From NCBI GenBank assembly GCA_018713145.1, contig DVFP01000013.1, positions 180,153-244,152 on the forward strand: a stretch of DNA of 64,000 nt, in the 5' to 3' direction. The translations under genes were made by a program, and so were the position numbers. Source of the stretch: Candidatus Scybalocola faecavium (GTDB taxonomy: Bacteria; Bacillota; Clostridia; Lachnospirales; Lachnospiraceae). Shown here in pieces: positions 9,339-18,504 of the stretch (within the stretch, counting starts at the first letter, position 1; every line of letters begins with the position of its first letter). A model generated the notes under the pieces. It worked only from the letters and a program-made list of their open reading frames with translations, had not been told where the DNA came from and ran no database searches.

Positions 9339-10042
9339 ACAGATACAGAAGAAGAAAAAGATCATGGTGGACAGGCCTGCTGGCAGTGTTGGTGATCCTT
9401 TGCGGGATTTTTGCCTGCTGGGTGGGCTTTACATGGGACCGGTCCGGGGATGGATTCCTTGGGATCTTTCAGACCCAGGCTCAGGAGGATCGGCCGTGGA
9501 ACCTGATTTTGGTCAATAAGGATAATCCGATCCCAAAGAATTATTCGGTGAATCTTTTGGAACTGTCTAACGGGGAGAAGGTAGATGAGCGGATCTACCC
9601 AAAACTTCAGGAAATGTTTGACGCGGCCCGGGCAGACGGGATCTATCCGGTGGTCGTGGCCGGATACAGGACCCATGAGGTGCAGCAGCGGCTTTTGGAT
9701 GAAAAGATCCAGGCTTACAAAGATGAAGGCTATTCCAGGGATGAGGCAAAAAAGCTGGCCGAGTCCTGGGTGGCTGTGCCGGGAACAAGTGAGCATGAGT
9801 TAGGGATCGCTGTGGATATTAATGCGGATACCTCTTTGTGCACCAGTGATGCCCTTTACACCTGGCTGGCTGACAATGCCTATAAATACGGCTTTATTTA
9901 CCGTTATCCCCAGGATAAGACCGATATTACCGGAGTCATTAATGAGCCCTGGCATTACCGGTATGTAGGCGTCGAGGCGGCAAAGGAAATTTACGACCAG
10001 GGAGTATGTTTGGAAGAGTATCTGGGGACGGAAGATGGATGA
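9335..10042 (+). CDS. D-alanyl-D-alanine carboxypeptidase, VanY-like (M15B)
   Basis: A 235-residue peptidase anchored by one N-terminal membrane segment (TGLLAVLVILCGIFACWVG) and acting on peptidoglycan stem peptides outside the cell. M15B features are GYRTHEVQQ, the zinc motif SEHELGIAVDI near 151-161, and EPWHYRYVG near 203. The start overlaps the permease stop by 4 bp, so it is the last gene of the sigma/ABC operon. That link suggests that the operon handles cell-wall stress or a wall-active compound. Confidence 0.9.
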   Translation: MNRYRRRKRSWWTGLLAVLVILCGIFACWVGFTWDRSGDGFLGIFQTQAQEDRPWNLILVNKDNPIPKNYSVNLLELSNGEKVDERIYPKLQEMFDAARADGIYPVVVAGYRTHEVQQRLLDEKIQAYKDEGYSRDEAKKLAESWVAVPGTSEHELGIAVDINADTSLCTSDALYTWLADNAYKYGFIYRYPQDKTDITGVINEPWHYRYVGVEAAKEIYDQGVCLEEYLGTEDG

Positions 10043-10089
10043 TAAACTTCCTGTAGAAATTTTCCACAGACTGTGATAAAGTAATCGTG

Positions 10090-10117
10090 GCGCCATTTTC
10101 GTGTTGGAAAAGGGCGC
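10090..10117 (+). terminator. Hairpin between the VanY-like and MATE genes
   Basis: GCGCC (10090-10094) and TTTTC pair with GAAAA and GGCGC (10113-10117), followed by TTTATG. It is either a weak terminator for the upstream operon or a leader hairpin of the MATE gene. Confidence 0.4.
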
Positions 10118-10146
10118 TTTATGTCGCGATGAAGGAGAGAGAGAAT

Positions 10147-11496
10147 ATGTCTGTAGAAAATGATCTGGGAAAGGATAATATCCGCCGTCTTGTATGGCGT
10201 ATTGCATTTCCCAGCATGCTGGCTCAGTTTGTCAGCGTTTTATACAGTATTGTGGATCGTATGTACATAGGAAATATCCCCCAGATCGGGGATGTGGCTT
10301 TAGCCGGCGTAGGGGTATGCGGGCCTGTAGTAACCATGGTCGGTTCGGTAGCCTTTTTAGTAGGCATTGGCGGGTCGCCCCTTATGAGCCGGCGTATGGG
10401 GGAAGGGCGCATGGAGGAGGCAAGGAAGATTTTATCCAATGCTTTTGTCCTTCTTTTAGGGCTGGCCCTGATCCTTACCGCAGCAATGATCGCCATCCGC
10501 CGGCCTATGCTTATGTTGTTTGGCGCCAGTGAAATGACCTACCCTTATGCGGACATTTATTTTACCACCTACTTATCAGGGACGGTTTTTGCCCTCCTTT
10601 CTACGGGAATGAACCAGTTTATTATTGCCCAGGGATTCGCAAAGGTAGGGATGATGTCTGTGATCCTGGGGGCGGTCTTAAATATTATTTTAGATCCTAT
10701 ATTTATTTTTGTCCTGGATATGAGCGTATGCGGGGCTGCGGTAGCGACAGTCCTTTCCCAAATGGCCAGCTGTATATTTGTCCTTGCCTTTTTGTTTGGA
10801 AAAAAGGTGCCGGTAAGGATCACCTTTGGCGGCTATAAGGGCCGGATCATGGGAAAGATCATGGTCATGGGCTTTACGCCGTTCATTATTATTGCCATTG
10901 ACAATGTAATGATCATTGCGTTAAACGCGGTGCTGGCCCGGTACAGTGCGCCCGGGGACGGAGATATGCTCATTACCTGTGCTACTATTGTCCAAAGCTT
11001 TATGCTGGTGGTGACCATGCCCTTAGGAGGCATCAGCAGCGGGACACAGACCATTTTAGCTTACAATTACGGAGCCGGACAAAAGGAGCGAGTGATGATC
11101 GCCCAAAGATATATCGTCCTTTTATGTGTGGCCTATACTGCCCTTTTGTTTATCGCTGCCCGCACGGTGAGTCCTTTATTTGTGCGTTTGTTTACCGCTA
11201 ACGCCCGGATCGCCCAAACGGCTGTGTGGGCCATTGGCATTTCCACCATGGCACTGATCCCATTAGGCGCTCAGTATGCTGTGGTAGACGGATTTACCGG
11301 CCTGGGACAGGTTCGATATGCCCTGCCCCTGTCCTTTTTCAGGAAGCTGGTATATTTTATCCCATTGTTTATCCTTCCTGTCTTTTTTGGGGCAAAGGCG
11401 GTATTTTTTGCAGAGCCGATTTCAGATATTGCAGGGCCGGCAGTCACGGCCATTCTTTACAGCCGGGTCATGCCCCGTTTAATGGAAAAACGGTAA
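10147..11496 (+). CDS. MATE-family efflux transporter
   Basis: A 449-residue polytopic protein of the multi-antimicrobial extrusion family, expected to export cationic drugs or metabolites with Na+ or H+ uptake. It has about 12 hydrophobic segments in two halves, and typical features such as NIRRLVWRIAFPSMLAQ at the start, SQMASCIF, and the second-half GFTPFIIIAIDNVMI. The start is ATG 10147 after AAGGAGAG; earlier in-frame ATGs lack a ribosome site and a family match. It lies just upstream of the secretion locus but has its own leader, so functional linkage is doubtful. Confidence 0.9.
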   Translation: MSVENDLGKDNIRRLVWRIAFPSMLAQFVSVLYSIVDRMYIGNIPQIGDVALAGVGVCGPVVTMVGSVAFLVGIGGSPLMSRRMGEGRMEEARKILSNAFVLLLGLALILTAAMIAIRRPMLMLFGASEMTYPYADIYFTTYLSGTVFALLSTGMNQFIIAQGFAKVGMMSVILGAVLNIILDPIFIFVLDMSVCGAAVATVLSQMASCIFVLAFLFGKKVPVRITFGGYKGRIMGKIMVMGFTPFIIIAIDNVMIIALNAVLARYSAPGDGDMLITCATIVQSFMLVVTMPLGGISSGTQTILAYNYGAGQKERVMIAQRYIVLLCVAYTALLFIAARTVSPLFVRLFTANARIAQTAVWAIGISTMALIPLGAQYAVVDGFTGLGQVRYALPLSFFRKLVYFIPLFILPVFFGAKAVFFAEPISDIAGPAVTAILYSRVMPRLMEKR

Positions 11497-11536
11497 ATGC
11501 CCGGACACGGATGAGCAGTTGGGGTCAGATTCATTA

Positions 11537-11565
11537 TTGACGGACTCTTTCCTTAGAAGTATACT
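11537..11565 (+). promoter_or_regulatory. Predicted sigma-70 promoter of the type VII secretion operon
   Basis: TTGACG (11537-11542), a 17-bp spacer and TATACT (11560-11565), 60 bp before the essC-like gene. It is one of the best promoter matches in the window. Confidence 0.75.
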
Positions 11566-11574
11566 TTATTTAGA

Positions 11575-11599
11575 TCCCGGGGACATGTGATCCCCGGGA
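11575..11599 (+). promoter_or_regulatory. Inverted repeat in the secretion-operon leader
   Basis: TCCCGGGGA (11575-11583) and TCCCCGGGA (11591-11599) form a perfect 9-bp stem with a 7-nt loop just after the predicted transcription start. It may be an operator or an RNA hairpin. No T-tract follows. Confidence 0.6.
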
Positions 11600-11624
11600 A
11601 ATACTGGAGAGGAAAGACGGGGCC

Positions 11625-14600
11625 ATGAGTGTTATATTATCTCTTTACAGCCAGGCAGTTTATAAGGAGATCCTCCTCCCGGCTGTAAATAATGCAGACC
11701 ATTCGGTCATTCTTAACAAAAATACATTTTCCCTGCAGGACGATATTGTCCTGAAAATGGAGATCGTGGACCATCAGTGGCATTTTTTAAAGGATGACGG
11801 TTACGCCATCTATAAAAATAATGCGCCTTTTTACGGCCAGACGATCCATGATAAAGACATGCTCCTGCTTACAGATCAGTATGGCAGGCAGCTGACGATT
11901 CTTGTGCGGGAAACTCAAAATTCTTTCACTGTTTATAAAAAATATTCATTAAATCATATTTCCCAGTTGATCATTGGCAATAAAAAGAATACCGGAGCGG
12001 CCATGAACTATGACTATCTTGGCCTGGTGTCCAAGACCCATGCCACCTTATTTTCTTCCGGCGGCCAGTGGTTGATCCGGGACGGAAGCCGGGACGGAGA
12101 GCCAAGCAGCAACGGCGTTTTTATCAACAATATCCGTATGAAAGAGCAGCGCGTCCTGTGTTTTGGCGATCAGATCAATATCCTCGGACTTCAAATGATC
12201 TTTTTAGGCAATGTACTTGCTGTAGATGATTCTGTAGAAAATCTTAAGATCAACGAATCTTTGCTTGAGCCTTTGTCGGCGGCCCAACTGGCAGATATGG
12301 CTGGAAAGTCCGGTTTTTACGGATTTTTAGGCCGGACAAAAAATTATTTTCACCGGGTCCCCAGAAATATTGAAGGGATCGATGACACTCCGGTGGAGAT
12401 CGAGGCCCCGCCGGCGCCGCCAAATCCGGTCCAGCAGTCTGTCCTTATGACGATCGGACCGTCTTTGACCATGGCTGTGCCTATGCTTTTAGGGTGTGTG
12501 ATGGCCATTGTTGGGCAAAGTTCCAACAACGGTTCCCCATCGATTTTTATGTTTACCGGTCTTGTGACTGCGGTGACTTCAGCAATTATCGGGACTATCT
12601 GGGCGCTGGTAAATATCAGCCAGCAAAAGAAAAACCGGGAAGGGGAAGAACATGCCCGGGTTGCGGCTTATGACCAGTATTTGGATCAGATGGTGGCAAC
12701 CATACGGGAAAAATACGAGAAAAATGGTACGGCTCTTTTAAATATGTACCGTCCGGCAGCAGAGTATGCTTCTTTTGACCGGCAAAATCCTCTGCTTTGG
12801 AACCGGAACAGTACCCACAGGGACTTTTTATATCACCGTCTGGGCATTGGCGTTTTGCCCTTCCAGACACCGATCATCATACCAAAAGAGCGGTTTACGG
12901 TCCGCAAGGATGAACTGGCGTCCCGCCCGGCTCAGATCAGGGAAACTTATAAAAATCTTCAAAATGTTCCTGTAGGGGTGGATCTTATGGAGCATCCTCT
13001 GATCGGTATCATCGGCGGCCAGGGCATGGCGGGAGCCTATGAGGTGGCCCAGGATCTGATCCTCCAGATCGGCGCCAATAACTGCTATACCGATGTGAAG
13101 ATCGGCCTTGTATATGACCGGGCCAGCAGCCGTGAGGCAGAAAGCTTAGGCTGTGTAAAGTGGCTTCCCCACGTATGGTCGGAAGATAAAAAGGTGCGTT
13201 TTGTGGCCGACGATCCGGTAGGAGCGGCAGATGTCTTTTATGAGCTGGCCAGGGTCCTGCGTCAGAGAGCGGAAAATCAGGATCCTATAAAGACAGAGAC
13301 GAATGTGCCAAAGCCCTGGTATGTACTTTTTATTACAGATCCGGATGTGCTTGAGGGCGAACTGATCGCCAAGTATCTGTTAGAGCCGGAAGCTGCCTGG
13401 GGCGTAACAACAATTCTTTTAGTAGAGCGGTATGAGCAGCTTCCCAACAGCTGCGAGTTTATCATACAAAATGATGGAGAGTATAAAGGAATCTACAGTG
13501 TGCGGGACGACCGGGCGGACCGGATCCCGGTCGTCTTTGATAAAGTGGATAACCGCTCTCTGGGAAATTTTACCCGGCGCCTTTCCTCTATTGAAGTGAA
13601 TGAAGTGGAGACTGGCGGGGAAATCCCGGCGTCTCTGACCTTTTTTGAAATGATGGGTGTGGAGACATTAGATCAGATGGATGTGGCTTCCCGCTGGCGG
13701 AAAAACCGTACCTATGACAGCATGAAAGCTGTCATCGGACAGAAGGCAGGGGGAGCTCCGGTGTATCTGGACATTCATGAAAAGTTCCACGGTCCCCACG
13801 GCCTTGTGGCAGGAACCACAGGCTCAGGTAAGTCGGAAACCCTTCAGACCTATATTTTATCCCTGGCAGTTAATTTCAGCCCGGATGACATTGGATTTTT
13901 TATCATTGACTATAAAGGCGGCGGCATGGCAAACTTGTTTGAACATCTGCCCCATATGATGGGAACGATTTCCAACTTATCAGGAAATCAGGTCCATCGG
14001 GCTATGGTATCTATTAAAAGCGAAAACCGGCGGCGCCAGCAGATTTTTAATGAGCATGGCGTAAATAATATCAATCAATATACCCGCCTTGTTAAAAATA
14101 ATGAAGCGACCCTTCCGGTGCCGCATCTGTTTATCATCATTGATGAGTTTGCGGAATTGAAAAGGGAAGAGCCGGACTTTATGCGGGAACTGATCAGCGT
14201 TGCCCAGGTAGGCCGAAGCCTTGGGGTCCACCTGATCCTGGCAACCCAAAAGCCCAGCGGTACAGTGGATGATAATATTTGGAGCAATTCCAAGTTCCGC
14301 CTGTGCCTTCGGGTCCAGGATAAGCAGGACAGCAACGACATGCTCCATAAACCGGATGCCGCTTATATTACCCAGGCGGGCCGGTGCTACCTGCAAGTGG
14401 GCAATGATGAACTTTACGAGTTGTTCCAGTCCGGATTTTCCGGAGCTGTGTATGATGATTCACCAGGCGCGGGAAAAACAGATATTGCCCGGCTGTGTTC
14501 CCTGAACGGGAAAGCCGCCTTAGTAGGCAACCGGATCAAGATCCGCCAGAAGGAGGCCAGAAAGTATCAGTGGCTTTGTCAGCTGGCTTCCATGGTGCGG

Positions 14601-16664
14601 GATTTTGCAAGACGAAATGACTATGATTTTATCCATCCCTTAGATAGTGATATGATTCAAAGAGCCTGCCAGTATTTGTTTAAGCGGCTTAAAGAGCAGC
14701 ATTTGGATTATCCGGAAAATGAATATAATACCCGGCGGCTGGAGGAATTTCTGCAGATCTACCGCCGTGCCCGGTCTTCAAGTACCAACCGGGTGGAAAG
14801 TATCGTGGATCGGATCATAGAGATTTCCGGGGAGGAAAACTTAAAGCTTCCGGAGATGAAGGAAAAGACCCAGTTAGATGCAGTGGTGGAATATTTAGAG
14901 CGGATGGCGGCAAGAGAAGGCTATACCCACAAGTTTGTCCTTTGGCTTCCTGTGCTGCCTCAAAAGCTTTATTTAAAGGATCTGGTCATGTATGCAGAAA
15001 ATGCATGGCATGACGGCAAGTGGCCGGAAGAGGGAGCGGAATGGTCCCTTAAGGCAGTGGTCGGTCTGTGCGATGATCCGGTGAACCAGGCGCAGATGCC
15101 GTTAGTGGTAGATTTTGCCCAAAATGGCCATCATGCAGTGTGCGGTACTGTAGTTACGGGAAAAAGTACATTTTTGCAGACCGTGATTTATTCCCTGGCC
15201 CACAGATATTCTCCCACCCATGTGAATATTTATGCCATTGATTTTTCCAGCCATATGCTGGGAGCCTTTGAGGATCTGGCCCATGTAGGCGGAGTTTTAT
15301 ATGAAAATGACACAGAGAAGATCGCCCGTTTCTTTAATATGATGGCCGGTATTTTAAAGGAGAGGAAATCCCTTTTGCAGGGGGGCAATTATGAGCAGTA
15401 TGTAAAGACCCACGGTGTTGTACTTCCGGCCATTCTCCTGGTCATTGATCAGTATTCTGCTTTTCGGGAAAAAACGGCCAACGCCTATGAAGATATTTTG
15501 ATCCAGCTGTCCAGAGACGGGGCAAGCTACGGTATTTACCTGCTGATTTCTTCCGCGGGTTTTGGCCCGTCAGAGATCCAGAGCCGTATCGGAGACAATA
15601 TCCGCACAGTGATCTGTCTGGAAATGGGAGATAAGTTTCAGTATTCTGAGGCTATGCATATTTCCCATCTGGAGGTGCTGCCGGAGGCTGGCGTTAAAGG
15701 ACGGGGCCTGGCCCTTTGTCCTTCCGGTGTGCTGGAATTTCAGACCGCCCTTTGCCTTGAGGCCCAGGACGATTATTCAAGAAATGAAGAAATCATCCGG
15801 GAGTGCCAGGCTATGAATGAGTCCTATACAGGACGCAGGGCAAGGCCTGTGCCCCAGATTCCCCAAAAGCCGGAGATTTCCCAGTTTATGGCTTTGGAAG
15901 ATGTGGAAAAGGCGGCAAAGGATCCGGACAAACTTCCCATGGGGTATAATGAGGCTAATGCCCAGATTTACAGTGTGGACTTAAGCCGGACCTTCTGTTA
16001 TATAATCTCCGGAAAAACCCGCAGCGGCAAGACGAATGTATTAAAGGTACTGGCGTATACGTCCGCCTTAAAGGAAAACAGCCGCCGGGTGGTCATTGAT
16101 TTTTCAGGACGGCTTAAAGGTTTGGCAGAAACGATCCAGGCTCAGTTTATTGATGATGATATAAAACTTTATACATTCTGGGAAAAACTTCTGCCGGAAT
16201 TTGTTGCCAGAAATAAGAAAAAACGCAGTGCGGCAGATGACGGTCTGGATGACAGAGAGATTTTTGAAAAAATGCAGGAAGAGCCTCCGTATTTCATTTT
16301 TATCGACCGGCTGACAGATTTTGTTGAGCATGTGCAGCATCCGGCAGAGGGCGTAGGCGCCATGATGGGTTTTATGGAAAATATTACAGATAAGGGAAGC
16401 CTTCACAATGTCTTTATGTTTGCCTGCATGAATCCGGAAGATACTGCCCGTTTGGCAGGAATCCGTCTGTATGAAAATATGGTGAGGAATAAGTGGGGCT
16501 GCCATTTAGGGGGCAATGTTTCCGGCCAGCGGCTTTTGAATTTTGATTATATTCCATTTACAGCTCAAGGCAAGCCAAAGAAACCGGGAATTGCCATGAT
16601 CCCGTCCACAGACGGGGAAGCCCCGGAGGCTCCGGTGGTGATCGTTCCCCAGGTACGGAGGTAG
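11625..16664 (+). CDS. essC: EssC/YukB-type secretion ATPase with FHA and three P-loop domains
   Basis: The central motor of a type VII secretion system, 1679 residues, membrane-bound. In order: an FHA region at about 105-200 (IIGNKKNTG, SKTHATL, SSNGVFINN); two membrane segments at about 271-297 and 305-330; FtsK/SpoIIIE domain 1 with Walker A GTTGSGKSE near 731 and Walker B LFIIIDEFAEL near 835; domain 2 with GTVVTGKST near 1173 and ILLVIDQ; and a C-terminal domain 3 with GKTRSGKTN near 1461 and YFIFIDR. It is somewhat longer than typical Bacillus or Staphylococcus EssC. The FHA region implies phosphothreonine recognition, matching the two kinases and the phosphatase encoded downstream. It leads the operon, 4 bp ahead of the LytTR gene. 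Confidence 0.95.
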   Translation: MSVILSLYSQAVYKEILLPAVNNADHSVILNKNTFSLQDDIVLKMEIVDHQWHFLKDDGYAIYKNNAPFYGQTIHDKDMLLLTDQYGRQLTILVRETQNSFTVYKKYSLNHISQLIIGNKKNTGAAMNYDYLGLVSKTHATLFSSGGQWLIRDGSRDGEPSSNGVFINNIRMKEQRVLCFGDQINILGLQMIFLGNVLAVDDSVENLKINESLLEPLSAAQLADMAGKSGFYGFLGRTKNYFHRVPRNIEGIDDTPVEIEAPPAPPNPVQQSVLMTIGPSLTMAVPMLLGCVMAIVGQSSNNGSPSIFMFTGLVTAVTSAIIGTIWALVNISQQKKNREGEEHARVAAYDQYLDQMVATIREKYEKNGTALLNMYRPAAEYASFDRQNPLLWNRNSTHRDFLYHRLGIGVLPFQTPIIIPKERFTVRKDELASRPAQIRETYKNLQNVPVGVDLMEHPLIGIIGGQGMAGAYEVAQDLILQIGANNCYTDVKIGLVYDRASSREAESLGCVKWLPHVWSEDKKVRFVADDPVGAADVFYELARVLRQRAENQDPIKTETNVPKPWYVLFITDPDVLEGELIAKYLLEPEAAWGVTTILLVERYEQLPNSCEFIIQNDGEYKGIYSVRDDRADRIPVVFDKVDNRSLGNFTRRLSSIEVNEVETGGEIPASLTFFEMMGVETLDQMDVASRWRKNRTYDSMKAVIGQKAGGAPVYLDIHEKFHGPHGLVAGTTGSGKSETLQTYILSLAVNFSPDDIGFFIIDYKGGGMANLFEHLPHMMGTISNLSGNQVHRAMVSIKSENRRRQQIFNEHGVNNINQYTRLVKNNEATLPVPHLFIIIDEFAELKREEPDFMRELISVAQVGRSLGVHLILATQKPSGTVDDNIWSNSKFRLCLRVQDKQDSNDMLHKPDAAYITQAGRCYLQVGNDELYELFQSGFSGAVYDDSPGAGKTDIARLCSLNGKAALVGNRIKIRQKEARKYQWLCQLASMVRDFARRNDYDFIHPLDSDMIQRACQYLFKRLKEQHLDYPENEYNTRRLEEFLQIYRRARSSSTNRVESIVDRIIEISGEENLKLPEMKEKTQLDAVVEYLERMAAREGYTHKFVLWLPVLPQKLYLKDLVMYAENAWHDGKWPEEGAEWSLKAVVGLCDDPVNQAQMPLVVDFAQNGHHAVCGTVVTGKSTFLQTVIYSLAHRYSPTHVNIYAIDFSSHMLGAFEDLAHVGGVLYENDTEKIARFFNMMAGILKERKSLLQGGNYEQYVKTHGVVLPAILLVIDQYSAFREKTANAYEDILIQLSRDGASYGIYLLISSAGFGPSEIQSRIGDNIRTVICLEMGDKFQYSEAMHISHLEVLPEAGVKGRGLALCPSGVLEFQTALCLEAQDDYSRNEEIIRECQAMNESYTGRRARPVPQIPQKPEISQFMALEDVEKAAKDPDKLPMGYNEANAQIYSVDLSRTFCYIISGKTRSGKTNVLKVLAYTSALKENSRRVVIDFSGRLKGLAETIQAQFIDDDIKLYTFWEKLLPEFVARNKKKRSAADDGLDDREIFEKMQEEPPYFIFIDRLTDFVEHVQHPAEGVGAMMGFMENITDKGSLHNVFMFACMNPEDTARLAGIRLYENMVRNKWGCHLGGNVSGQRLLNFDYIPFTAQGKPKKPGIAMIPSTDGEAPEAPVVIVPQVRR

Positions 16665-16667
16665 TTT

Positions 16668-17393
16668 ATGATTTCCAATGTAACTTACGATTCTTCCCGT
16701 GAGGAAATGGCCAGGCTTTTAACGGTTTTTCATGAGGAGGCGGCCCGTATGACCCGGGAGCAGTGGCAGATAAACGGGTTTTCTAAGGCTGATGAATTTA
16801 AACGGTTTTTACATGAACAGCCTTTGGTGGATCTGGCCTGTATGGAGGCTGCTACCGATGGGGATGTGGCTATGTTGGAGGACTTTCGGAAGCAGTACGG
16901 GGAGGCCCTGCTCATGGTCATTGCCGATGGCACCATGTCGCCGATGAAATATCTTAAGCCCTCCATTATGCCCGGCTCTCTTTTGCTAAGACCTGCGGAT
17001 CCTATACAGCTTTGCCAGGTGGTCCGGGATTTTATCCGGGCATATCTGGAAAAGCTGGGACGGGAGGATGTCCGGGACGCTTTTGTGGTGGAAAGCAGGG
17101 ATGGCCGGTTAAGAGTTCCTTATGATCAGATCAGCTATTTTGAGTCCAGGGAGAAAAAGATTTTCTTAAGGGCAGGCCATAAGGAATATGGATTTTATGA
17201 TACTATGGATCATCTTTCCCAGATCCTTCCGGAAGATTTTATCCGGTGCCACAGAAGCTTTATCATTAACCGGAAAAAAATCGAAAAGGTTGTTTTAAGC
17301 CAGAATACTGTAGCCATGGCGGACGGACTTATGGTGCCGGTATCCAGAAGCTACCGGGCGGATGTGCGCCGGATCTGGGAGAAAGAGACTTAA
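16668..17393 (+). CDS. LytTR-domain DNA-binding regulator
   Basis: A 241-residue putative transcription factor. Residues about 140-241 match the LytTR domain (VVESRDGRLRVPYDQISYFE, FIRCHRSFIINRKKI, VPVSRSYR). The N-terminal half resembles a response-regulator receiver (LLMVIADGTMSPMKYLKPSIMPG) but the acidic phosphorylation pocket is not clear, so it may be a degenerate receiver. It starts 4 bp after essC and is therefore co-translated with it. A role as local regulator of the secretion locus is an inference. Confidence 0.85.
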   Translation: MISNVTYDSSREEMARLLTVFHEEAARMTREQWQINGFSKADEFKRFLHEQPLVDLACMEAATDGDVAMLEDFRKQYGEALLMVIADGTMSPMKYLKPSIMPGSLLLRPADPIQLCQVVRDFIRAYLEKLGREDVRDAFVVESRDGRLRVPYDQISYFESREKKIFLRAGHKEYGFYDTMDHLSQILPEDFIRCHRSFIINRKKIEKVVLSQNTVAMADGLMVPVSRSYRADVRRIWEKET

Positions 17394-17445
17394 GGCGTAG
17401 GCGGCTGCGGAGCTGAAAGAAGACCATGGATGTGAGGAAATAAAA

Positions 17446-18147
17446 ATGGAGATTGCAACACTGGATGAGATTTTAATGATGGCTGCCGGCGCCGGGCTGG
17501 AAAAACTGATCCTTCCCCGGTTTGGGGAGGCAGCGGAAGTACCGGCGGAAGATTTTTCCGGGCGCCGGGAACTGGTCCGTGCCCACAAGCTTTTGGCAGA
17601 ACTTATGGCCAGAGGATGTGTTGTCCCGGAAAATGGCCGGGCTGTTTTGACGGGAGAAATGGCGGATTTTTTTGAATGTATAAAAAGCGCTTCAACTATG
17701 ATGACTGTCTGGCCAAAGGATCGGGAATTTTCCCCGGCCTGGGGGTGGATCGGTAAGGATCGTGCCGGTGTGGCCCGTTTGGAAGGGGTAGCTGCCCAGC
17801 CGGGAGCCTTCCGGCTGTACTATGAGACAACAAAGGACTGGTGCTATGAATTTTGCCAGTGGATCGGAGAGTCCTTTCAGGATCGTGACGGCCCGGTGAC
17901 GGTCCAACCCTTTGACGGGGACTTTATCCCTCCGGCTATGATCCTGATCCAGAGAAAGATCCTCTGGCTGTGGGACGCCTGCCCTGCCGGTCAGCCAGAA
18001 AAGACCCTCCGCCGCCTGATGCTGGTGGCGGAGGGGATGGAAAATCTTCTGGTTTATGAGGAAGGGGCCCGGCAGGAGCAGGCTCCGGCCGGCCCGGGGC
18101 TTTTTAAGCTTTATTTTAAACGTTTGCTGGGAGGTGACTGGGGATGA
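17446..18147 (+). CDS. Unknown soluble protein of the type VII locus
   Basis: A 233-residue protein without signal peptide or membrane segments, starting after GTGAGGAAATAAAA. It contains an alternating helix and strand pattern (WGWIGKDRAGVARLE, AFRLYYETTKDWCYEF, GDFIPPAMILIQRKILWLWDA) but no motif I recognise. Its stop overlaps the yukD-like start (ATGA), so it belongs to the operon. By position it could be a secretion chaperone or adaptor, comparable in role but not in visible sequence to mycobacterial EspG. Confidence 0.6.
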   Translation: MEIATLDEILMMAAGAGLEKLILPRFGEAAEVPAEDFSGRRELVRAHKLLAELMARGCVVPENGRAVLTGEMADFFECIKSASTMMTVWPKDREFSPAWGWIGKDRAGVARLEGVAAQPGAFRLYYETTKDWCYEFCQWIGESFQDRDGPVTVQPFDGDFIPPAMILIQRKILWLWDACPAGQPEKTLRRLMLVAEGMENLLVYEEGARQEQAPAGPGLFKLYFKRLLGGDWG

Positions 18148-18392
18148 TCCTGGTGGATATTTATGTACCCTCTGTGGAACAGACCTATGATTTTAATATT
18201 GATGAAAATGCGCCTGTTGCTTCGGTTATTGAGGAGGTGGCGGCTATGGTAAGCCAGAAGGAGCAGTGTATCCTTCGGGGGGATGCCAACGCCCTTGTAC
18301 TGTGCAGCCCCCTGCTTCAAATGATGCTCCCTATGGATAAGACCCTGGCTCAGTGCGGTATTGATACGGGGCATCCGCTGATTTTGGTGTAG
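18144..18392 (+). CDS. YukD/EsaB-like ubiquitin-fold protein
   Basis: An 82-residue protein with the beta-grasp pattern of YukD/EsaB: ILVDIYVP, a helix beginning APVASVIEEVAAMV, and a C-terminal PLILV strand after LAQCGIDTGH. EsaB/YukD is one of the small cytosolic accessory proteins of Firmicutes type VII systems. It overlaps the preceding gene by 4 bp. No C-terminal Gly-Gly is present, as usual for this family. Confidence 0.85.
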   Translation: MILVDIYVPSVEQTYDFNIDENAPVASVIEEVAAMVSQKEQCILRGDANALVLCSPLLQMMLPMDKTLAQCGIDTGHPLILV

Positions 18393-18435
18393 TTCGATCC
18401 ATTCGTCAGAAAAAACGGTAATTTATCAGGAAAAC

Positions 18436-18464
18436 AGGACATTTTAGAAAAAATGAGTTATAGT
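18436..18464 (+). promoter_or_regulatory. Possible internal promoter before the WXG100 cluster
   Basis: AGGACA (18436-18441), a 17-bp spacer and TATAGT (18459-18464), about 40 bp before the TTG start of the LXG-like gene. It would allow separate high expression of the substrates. Confidence 0.5.
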
Positions 18465-18504
18465 AAAACCATGAAAAGCAGCAAGGAAGGGAGGCGGTCC
18501 TGGT

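Noticed and set aside
11515..11523. Possible LytTR half-site GCAGTTGGG before essC
   Set aside because: Only one repeat was found; LytTR sites need two direct copies at fixed spacing.
17446..18147. EspG-like secretion chaperone
   Set aside because: The idea rests on gene position only; no sequence motif supports it, so the gene is reported as unknown.
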